From JBMOJK01 sp049315825 (GTDB lineage: Bacteria > Patescibacteriota > Gracilibacteria > BD1-5 > UBA2023): 47,535 nucleotides of DNA. A model generated the notes under the pieces. It was given only the letters and a program-made list of their open reading frames with translations. It made no database searches and was not told the DNA's origin. The translations under genes and the position numbers were made by a program. Below are positions 42,148 through 47,535 of the stretch, piece after piece (position 1 is the stretch's first letter; the number at the start of each line of letters is the position of its first letter). The DNA lies in contig JBMOJK010000008.1 of the NCBI GenBank assembly GCA_049315825.1, positions 1 through 47,535 on the forward strand, given 5' to 3'.

Positions 42148-45072
42148 ATGTTCTACGAGCTCATCGCCACCGCTCATGCGGCAGGTATTGCAGGTGCAGG
42201 AAAATCTACAGGTACATCCGCCCAAAAAACAGCAGAGAAAACCGCAACAGATAGCGGTTCTTTCACGGACGTACTCATGAATATTCTCTCAATCGCATTC
42301 AATATTGTACTGCTTCTTGTACTGTTTTTCTTGATTCTCAAGCTCATCCGAGTGATGTATGAGATCTACAATGCACGAAGACTTGTCTACATGCGAGTTA
42401 CCCTTCCACGTGCCGACTCTAAGCTCGACAAGGAAAAAGAGACAAAAAAAGACTTCAAGGAAAAGATGGGAATCATGTCGATTTTCTACAAATCGATCCA
42501 CAAAGTTTCAAATATCACCTTCTTTGACTCACTCAAGGACTTTATCTTCGATCATGCGAAGATTTCGTTGGAATTGATCTATTCAGACGGACAGCTTTCG
42601 TTCTATATTGTCACATACAAGGACTACGCGAGTCTGATCACGCAGCAGATCACTTCAAACTATCCTGATGCAGAAGTAGCGATTATTAAGCCAACTCAGT
42701 TTCCAGATATTAAGCCACAGGGCTACACGCTTCGTGCCGCTTCGGTTGGAAAGGTAAATGACGACATCTACCCGATCAAGACTTACAAATACTTCGAAGA
42801 CGATCCACTTTCGACGATGACCAATAACTTTGGATCACTCAAGAAAACAGATAAGGCAGCGCTTCAGATCGTCGTGAAACCTCGTGGATCGAGCTGGAAT
42901 ACAAAGGCCAAAAAGGCAGCGTCGCTCGTTGCGAAAGGTGAGTACAAGAAGGGGCAAAAGGGTGGATTCATCATGGAAGCCATTCGAATGATCTTCAAGC
43001 CACTCGTATGGTTTGTAGAGTTTTTCACGACGGATAATCCAGGGGATTCAACAACCGCACCAGGTGCAGCATCGGGTGATTCGTACAAGATTTTCAACCA
43101 AGCCGAACAGGAATCTCACAAGGCAGTCGGAGAATCAGCAGGTCAGCCAGGATACCAGGCTTCTATGCGATTACTTGTTTCATCCGATGATGGTATGAGT
43201 GCCAAGAATGCGCTTGAAAGCCTTGTTGGTGCTATGTCGATGTATACCGACGAATACAATAACAAGCTCGACAATCCACAGATCGAAGATGCCTTCGCAT
43301 TCTTCTTTGCACCGATCCGATACTTCGCGTATCGATTCCGCATGATCGGGTTTCTCCAGGCAAAATCCGTGTTCTCGATCGATGAACTTTCGACGATGTA
43401 TCATTTCCCGGATATCAACTACAACAAGTCTCCGATCCTCAAGTGGCTCGAATACAAGATGATCGCTCCACCACACAACCTCAAAACCCTCAAAGAAAAA
43501 CTCATCCTCTCTGACTACAAACGTGACGCTCAAGGAAATGTCTTCACGAGCGACCCAGTAACGATGCTCGCAGTCGACGAGAACAAAGTCCTCAAGCGCG
43601 ATGAACACCGTAATTTCATCTCAACAACAGGTGAAATCATCCCAGTTCACCTCGAAGGTCCAGACAAAGGAAAGACCATTGATCCTGCTAAGAATCCAGT
43701 TACCGAAGAAACACACCGTCAGCTCGGTGGATTCCCACTCTACAAGGATGGAGTACTCATGGGATGGAACGAATACCGCAATACTAAAACCCCTGTCTAT
43801 TTCTCACGCAAAGACCGCGGACGTCATCACTACGTTATCGGTAAATCCGGAGGAGGTAAGTCAGTATTTCTCTCGTACCTTGCACGTCAGGATCTCTGGA
43901 ATGGTGATGGACTGTGTGTCATCGACCCGCACGGTGACCTCGTAGAAGACATCATCGCCTATGCACCAAAGGAGCGTGCCAAGGACATCATCGTCTTCAA
44001 TCCTGCCGACTACGAGCGTCCAATGGGGCTCAATATGCTCGAGGTTATCTCGACCGATCCAGCACTTCGAGCGGTTGAGAAGGACCGTGCCGCACTCGAT
44101 GCAACATCGATCTTCATCAAGATCTTCAACGAAGAAATCTTCGGGCCACGTATCCAGCACTATTTCCGCAATGGATGTCTCACGCTCATGGATGACGAAG
44201 ATGAGGGTGGAACACTCATCGATGTACCACGACTCTTCGTCGACGATGCATTCATGAAATACAAGGTCTCGAAGGTAAAGAATCCAGTCGTTAAGGCCTT
44301 CTGGGAACATGAATACGCGAACACCGGTGATCGTGAAAAGCAGGAAATGATCCCATATTTCAGTTCGAAATTTGGACCATTCATCACGAATACTACGATC
44401 CGTAATATCATCGGTCAGCCAAAGTCCGCCTTCAATCTTCGCTCTGTCATGGATGATCGTAAGGTGCTCATGGTTAATCTCTCCAAGGGTATGATCGGAG
44501 ATCTCAATGCCCAGCTTCTCGGTCTCATCTTCGTCTCCAAGATCAACATGGCAGCGATGTCCCGAGCGGATATCCCAGAAGAACAGCGAAAGGATTTCTT
44601 CCTCTATGTGGATGAGTTCCAGAACTTCGCAACCGACACCTTCGGTGAAATCCTCTCCGAAGCCCGCAAGTACCACCTCGCCCTCATCATGGCGCACCAG
44701 TACATCGCGCAGATCGGTTCAGCCAAGGGGAAATCCGACAAGCCGTCGATCAAGGACGCAGTATTTGGAAATGCCGGAACGATCATGAGTTTCAAGGTGG
44801 GTGCTGAAGATGCTGAATACCTCGAAAAAGAATACGCTCCATTGCTTTCTCAGCAAGATATCATCGGTATTGCGAACTTCACGACCTACTGTAAGCTCAA
44901 TATCGACAATGCGACGACTCGTCCATTTGATATGAAAACTATCTGGGATTCGAGCTACAAGAATCCAGAAGTTGCCAAGATCATCAAGGAATACTCACGC
45001 AAGATGTACGGACGCAAAAAAGAATACGTCGATATGGAAATCGAGGCGCGACTCGGAATTATGCCGAATTAA
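42148..45072 (+). CDS. Type IV secretion-like ATPase (TraG/VirD4/HerA-type), paralog 2
   Basis: The 974-aa protein has a short Ala/Gly/Thr-rich extracytoplasmic N terminus, one membrane helix (about 48-72), a cytosolic domain like that of the 25051 paralog (shared PRxDSxxD…ETxxDFKE segment), an extra region of about 160 residues, and the motor: VIGKSGGGKSVFLSYLARQD (about 563-580), VIDPHGDLVEDII, and FFLYVDEFQNF then ILSEARKYHLALIMAHQYI. No TGA occurs in 974 codons. The VirB2-like gene follows 60 nt downstream, past a hairpin, so this ATPase probably powers a type IV secretion or DNA-transfer apparatus with it. Confidence 0.86.
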   Translation: MFYELIATAHAAGIAGAGKSTGTSAQKTAEKTATDSGSFTDVLMNILSIAFNIVLLLVLFFLILKLIRVMYEIYNARRLVYMRVTLPRADSKLDKEKETKKDFKEKMGIMSIFYKSIHKVSNITFFDSLKDFIFDHAKISLELIYSDGQLSFYIVTYKDYASLITQQITSNYPDAEVAIIKPTQFPDIKPQGYTLRAASVGKVNDDIYPIKTYKYFEDDPLSTMTNNFGSLKKTDKAALQIVVKPRGSSWNTKAKKAASLVAKGEYKKGQKGGFIMEAIRMIFKPLVWFVEFFTTDNPGDSTTAPGAASGDSYKIFNQAEQESHKAVGESAGQPGYQASMRLLVSSDDGMSAKNALESLVGAMSMYTDEYNNKLDNPQIEDAFAFFFAPIRYFAYRFRMIGFLQAKSVFSIDELSTMYHFPDINYNKSPILKWLEYKMIAPPHNLKTLKEKLILSDYKRDAQGNVFTSDPVTMLAVDENKVLKRDEHRNFISTTGEIIPVHLEGPDKGKTIDPAKNPVTEETHRQLGGFPLYKDGVLMGWNEYRNTKTPVYFSRKDRGRHHYVIGKSGGGKSVFLSYLARQDLWNGDGLCVIDPHGDLVEDIIAYAPKERAKDIIVFNPADYERPMGLNMLEVISTDPALRAVEKDRAALDATSIFIKIFNEEIFGPRIQHYFRNGCLTLMDDEDEGGTLIDVPRLFVDDAFMKYKVSKVKNPVVKAFWEHEYANTGDREKQEMIPYFSSKFGPFITNTTIRNIIGQPKSAFNLRSVMDDRKVLMVNLSKGMIGDLNAQLLGLIFVSKINMAAMSRADIPEEQRKDFFLYVDEFQNFATDTFGEILSEARKYHLALIMAHQYIAQIGSAKGKSDKPSIKDAVFGNAGTIMSFKVGAEDAEYLEKEYAPLLSQQDIIGIANFTTYCKLNIDNATTRPFDMKTIWDSSYKNPEVAKIIKEYSRKMYGRKKEYVDMEIEARLGIMPN

Positions 45073-45096
45073 AGCCCAACCGTTTGCCATTTCCTC

Positions 45097-45130
45097 ATCC
45101 CGCGCTACAATGTGCGGGATTTTCTTTTTC
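45097..45130 (+). terminator. Hairpin with T-rich tail after the second ATPase
   Basis: ATCCCGC (45097-45103) and GCGGGAT (45114-45120) form a perfect 7-bp stem, followed by TTTCTTTTTCTT. It may end or attenuate transcription before the VirB2-like gene, which starts 3 nt after the T-rich tail. Confidence 0.65.
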
Positions 45131-45132
45131 TT

Positions 45133-46137
45133 ATGAATCGTCTCCTTTCTCGACTACTTGCGACATGTTTTGTGGCTTTTACACTCGGATCTGTAAGCCT
45201 TCCAGTATTTGCGGATACTGTTTTTACCCCGACGAGTGGTCGTGAGGAGCTCGATTTTCAAAATGACCGTCGCAGTGGACAGGCTCGTGATACTTACGCA
45301 GATGATAGTTTTATGAGTTCGATAGAAGGCTCATTTAGCTCATGATTCGGAAATACGTTCTCGTACTTTCGAGCGAGTGCAACGGGTGAACGTGGGGCTT
45401 TTGCGCTTATCATCAATATAGCGCGAGACCTGAAGAATATCTTCGTGCTCATCGCGATTATCTATCTCGTGATTTCGGTGCTTCGTATATTTTTCTCAGG
45501 ATGAGATGATGAATCTATCAAGAAATGGCGAAATTCCATCATGTTTACAACGGTTGGTATCGTTGTGATGCAGGCTGCGTTTGTGATAGTGGATACGCTC
45601 TACAATAAGAACGTGAACGGATTTGCTTCGATGATTTTCCTCGACAAAATCGTATACCCATTCGTTCATTTGCTTGAAATGCTCGCTTCATTTGCCTTCT
45701 TGGCGATGGCGTTTTATGCATTTTTCAAGATTGTTACGGCGGGTGGAGATGATGAGAAGGTAAAAGCTGGTAAACAAACCATCGTATCAGCGCTTATTGG
45801 TTTCATTATTATGAAACTCCCAGCGATGATCGTGAAGGGTATCTATGGAGAAGCAAGCTGTGATACTCCACTCCTCTTTAGCGTGTGTCGAATCAAGGAT
45901 CCAAACCTTTCAGGCACGATCAGTATCATGACAAACGTGATTAACTATATCAATGGATTTCTTGCTATTATAATCGTACTACTTGTTCTGTATGCAGGAT
46001 GGCTCGTACTGAGCTCAGGCGGCGACGACGAAAAGATCAAAAAGGCAAAAAATATCCTGATATATATCGTGATCGGTGTTATACTGCTCGTATCAAGTTA
46101 TTTACTGTTCAATCTCTTCGTACTTAAAGACGCATAA
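45133..46137 (+). CDS. Protein with three VirB2/TrbC-like units
   Basis: The 334-aa protein has a signal peptide (about 1-27, ending VFA), a polar region to about residue 90, and then three similar units. Each unit is a hydrophobic helix, a GGDDE(S/K)(I/V)K loop (near residues 123, 204 and 296) and a second helix. VirB2/TrbC pilins of type IV secretion consist of one such helix-loop-helix unit, so this looks like a three-unit fusion. TGA-Gly codons occur at 45343-45345 and inside the first GGDDE loop. I start at ATG 45133; the in-frame codons upstream lie in the terminator hairpin. It stands between the second ATPase and a lipoprotein gene. Confidence 0.8.
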
Positions 46138-46149
46138 CCCATCATCTCT

Positions 46150-46551
46150 ATGAAATTCTCACATATCTCATTCGTAGCGCTCTTAGTAGTATTATTGGCC
46201 TCTTGTGGATCTTCACAGGAGACTCCTGTGACTCCTGTGCAAACTGGCACAGGTACGAGTACTGGAACAAAAGCTGTGGCGTATCCACAGAGTGTACAGT
46301 CCATTATACAAGCACAGCTGAAAGACCCAGATTCGATCATGAAGCTCGACTGTAATACATACGATGAAGCCGGGAAGAAATACTGCAACGATGAAAAGGC
46401 AAAAATGACAGCCCTCAAAAGTGAAGTTACTTGGGAGTCTATTCTCAAAAAAGGACCAAAGTTTATCAAGACTTTTGACTGTAAGAAGATTGCTTCTCCA
46501 GTTGGACAAAAGTTCTGTACCGACTACCAGGCAAATCCAGCAAACAAGTAA
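46150..46551 (+). CDS. Small lipoprotein
   Basis: A 133-aa protein with a signal peptide and lipobox (LLASC, lipidated Cys near residue 20), a Thr/Gly/Val-rich linker (TPVTPVQTGTGTSTGTK) and a short C-terminal domain with four Cys (LDCNTY, KYCND, FDCKK, KFCTD) that may form two disulfides. DPDSIMKLDC and GQKFC resemble each other and suggest an internal duplication. It begins 12 nt after the VirB2-like gene, perhaps in the same operon. Confidence 0.8.
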   Translation: MKFSHISFVALLVVLLASCGSSQETPVTPVQTGTGTSTGTKAVAYPQSVQSIIQAQLKDPDSIMKLDCNTYDEAGKKYCNDEKAKMTALKSEVTWESILKKGPKFIKTFDCKKIASPVGQKFCTDYQANPANK

Positions 46552-46560
46552 TCACCATAA

Positions 46561-46594
46561 AATAAAACCCCTTCCGATCGGAAGGGGTTTTATT
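46561..46594. terminator. Perfect bidirectional terminator
   Basis: A fully symmetrical 34-nt inverted repeat (17 bp per arm; AAAACCCCTTCCGA and its complement) with A's on one side and T's on the other. It lies between the convergent lipoprotein and rpmE genes and can end both. Confidence 0.92.
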
Positions 46595-46604
46595 GATCAT
46601 GGAA

Positions 46605-46820
46605 TTATTTTCCGAGACCTGCTGTCTTCTGCTGACGAGCGTAGAACTTGTCGACGCTTGATGTCTTGAGGAGACGCTTTTCACCAGTATAGAACGGGTG
46701 GCACTTCATGCAGCTTTCCACCTTGATATCCTCCTTGAGGGTACTAAGAGTTGGGAAAGTGTTTCCACATGAGCAGATTACATTAACTGCGTGTGACTGT
46801 GGGTGAATTCCTTTTTTCAT
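46605..46820 (-). CDS. rpmE: 50S ribosomal protein bL31
   Basis: The 71-aa protein starts MKKGIHPQSHAVNVICSCGN and has the zinc-binding cysteines C-x-C and C-x-x-C (VESCMKCHPFYTG), so it is the zinc form of bL31 (C+). The C terminus (VDKFYARQQK) is typical. It lies about 120 nt downstream of the tRNA-Leu gene on the same strand; that gap holds only short palindromes such as CGTTCGAACG and GATTTCTT/AAGAAATC. Confidence 0.96.
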   Translation of the reverse strand: MKKGIHPQSHAVNVICSCGNTFPTLSTLKEDIKVESCMKCHPFYTGEKRLLKTSSVDKFYARQQKTAGLGK

Positions 46821-46939
46821 ATAGAAAGGGAGTTGCCGTGTTTCGCTTAATACGAGAACACTGGTATAAAAAAGGATTTCTTATAAAAGAAATCGTTCGA
46901 ACGCTCGAATTTTTTCGATCACTCCAACGATTTATTTTA

Positions 46940-47023
46940 TGGTGCCCGAAGAGAGACTTGAACTCTCACACCTCGCGGCAACGGCTTCTAAGACCGTCGT
47001 GTCTACCATTCCACCATCCGGGC
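46940..47023 (-). tRNA. tRNA-Leu (UAG)
   Basis: The 84-nt gene on the minus strand has acceptor stem GCCCGGA/TTCGGGC, an anticodon loop CTTAGAA with anticodon UAG, a long variable arm and a T loop (GTTCAAGTC). The 3' CCA is encoded. Confidence 0.95.
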
Positions 47024-47078
47024 GGGAATGGTTTTCTGCGCTGCGTTTCTGTCCCGAGGGACGTTTTGTTTTGAATAA

Positions 47079-47163
47079 TGGTGGGCCGGGTAGGATTTGA
47101 ACCTACGAAGGCGAAGCCAAAGGATTTACAGTCCTCCCCATTTGACCGCTCTGGAACCGACCC
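47079..47163 (-). tRNA. tRNA-Tyr (GUA)
   Basis: The 85-nt minus-strand gene has acceptor GGGTCGG/CCGGCCC, loop CTGTAAA with anticodon GUA, a long variable arm and T loop GTTCAAATC. CCA is encoded. Confidence 0.95.
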
Positions 47164-47230
47164 ATGCAAGCAGAGAGAGCTACGATACGGACAAATGCCC
47201 GTTATCGAAGCCCCTCGCTATTAGTATTAC

Positions 47231-47306
47231 TGGAGCCACTTGTCGGAATCGAACCGACGACCCACGGTTTACAAGACCGTTGCTCTACCAGCTGAGCTAA
47301 AGTGGC
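47231..47306 (-). tRNA. tRNA-Thr (UGU)
   Basis: The 76-nt minus-strand gene has acceptor GCCACTT/AAGTGGC, loop CTTGTAA with anticodon UGU and T loop GTTCGATTC. CCA is encoded. It is the first gene of the Thr-Tyr-Leu array. Confidence 0.96.
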
Positions 47307-47316
47307 AAGTGGGCGC

Positions 47317-47344
47317 ATTGTATTGAAAGTATCCCGAGAGTCAA
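47317..47344 (-). promoter_or_regulatory. Promoter of the tRNA array
   Basis: On the minus strand TTGACT and TACAAT are separated by 16 nt. The -10 box lies 10 nt before the 5' end of mature tRNA-Thr. Confidence 0.65.
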
Positions 47345-47384
47345 AATCTCTTTGCGTTTTCTTCGTACTTCGTACAATCGGGAT

Positions 47385-47514
47385 ATGAAAATTTTGTACG
47401 TCGCCGATGCCGGCGGTCACTTTTCGTCCGAAGTGGGCACTTATGAGAAACGGCTGAAATGATCCGTGGAATGGATACGGATTCGTCCGGTGAAGCATAC
47501 GGAACGCGCTTTTA
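47385..47514 (+). CDS. N-terminal fragment, probable RlmH rRNA methyltransferase
   Basis: The frame starts MKILYVAD and contains TYEKRLKGSVEWIRIRPVK, with TGA as Gly after YEKRLK. The order (MKI start, then YEKRL about 20-25 residues in) fits RlmH, which methylates pseudouridine 1915 of 23S rRNA, but the SAM-binding part is missing because the contig ends. Identification is tentative. Confidence 0.45.
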
Positions 47515-47535
47515 AGATCGGAAGAGCGTCGTGTA
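47515..47535. other. Sequencing adapter at the contig end, not genomic
   Basis: The last 21 bases begin AGATCGGAAGAGC and continue as the Illumina TruSeq read-through adapter (then GTCGTGTA). They are an artefact; the true sequence ends at or just before 47514. Confidence 0.93.

Noticed and set aside
290..46137. Dozens of short genes or pseudogenes created by reading TGA as stop
   Set aside because: The pieces join in frame, keep family motifs across each junction, and the joined genes end at TAA or TAG. The breaks are a code effect, not decay.
290..46137. UGA read as tryptophan (code 4, Mycoplasma type)
   Set aside because: TGA falls at conserved glycines (Walker A, GGT of Ddl, RGxGY), never at conserved Trp that I could identify.

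Overview
The window reads as one contig from a bacterium that translates UGA as glycine (genetic code 25). About 110 in-frame TGA codons lie inside otherwise intact genes. Many sit where the protein family has a conserved glycine: the MacB Walker A loop, the Arg-Gly-x-Gly-Tyr end of an OmpR-type regulator, and the Gly-Gly of D-Ala-D-Ala ligase. All genes with a visible end stop at TAA or TAG. Code 25 is known from Candidatus Gracilibacteria (BD1-5) and Absconditabacteria (SR1) of the Candidate Phyla Radiation, so I place the organism there; the sequence does not let me choose between the two. Almost no start codon has a Shine-Dalgarno-like sequence. All coordinates below use code 25.

Layout. 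1-2887: a gene tail, a 45-aa ORF, a membrane-anchored protein and a TGA-rich polytopic membrane protein. 2893-10438: housekeeping genes pepA, comF, uvrA, ddl, murB and an RsuA-family pseudouridine synthase, partly overlapping. 10439-14484: a promoter and a hairpin-rich leader in front of a 1179-aa S-layer-like (SLH) protein, then a strong terminator. 14569-23441: a surface and polymorphic-toxin island made of a LamG/FG-GAP protein, a 1762-aa SpvB/RHS protein, a putative membrane immunity protein, an orphan RHS toxin-tip cassette and a second putative membrane immunity protein. 23473-24963: a candidate attenuator and proS. 25051-28428: a type IV secretion-like ATPase and a secreted partner. 28639-28794: a candidate structured RNA closed by a 21-bp helix. 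28851-32102 (minus strand): an RluA-family synthase and two pseudopilin-like proteins. 32431-34166: a membrane protein and a sigma-region-4/HARE-HTH-like regulator. 34287-40160: a two-component system followed by a MacA/MacB-type ABC exporter. 40202-42008 (minus): a small secreted protein and ComM. 42148-46551: a second secretion-like ATPase, a protein with three VirB2-like units and a lipoprotein. 46605-47306 (minus): bL31 and tRNAs Leu, Tyr and Thr. 47385-end: the start of a probable RlmH gene, cut off by sequencing-adapter sequence.

How the genes fit together. The window is rich in envelope functions: peptidoglycan precursors (Ddl, MurB), an S-layer, type IV pilus or competence parts (pseudopilins, ComF, ComM), two secretion ATPases with a VirB2-like channel or pilin protein, a two-component-controlled exporter, and an RHS toxin locus with spare cassette. 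This fits a small cell that depends on contact with other cells, but that lifestyle is inference. TGA-Gly is frequent in the RHS island and in the 1667-2887 membrane protein, and absent from the S-layer gene, proS, bL31 and the larger secretion ATPase, so it behaves like a disfavoured codon in genes expected to be strongly expressed.
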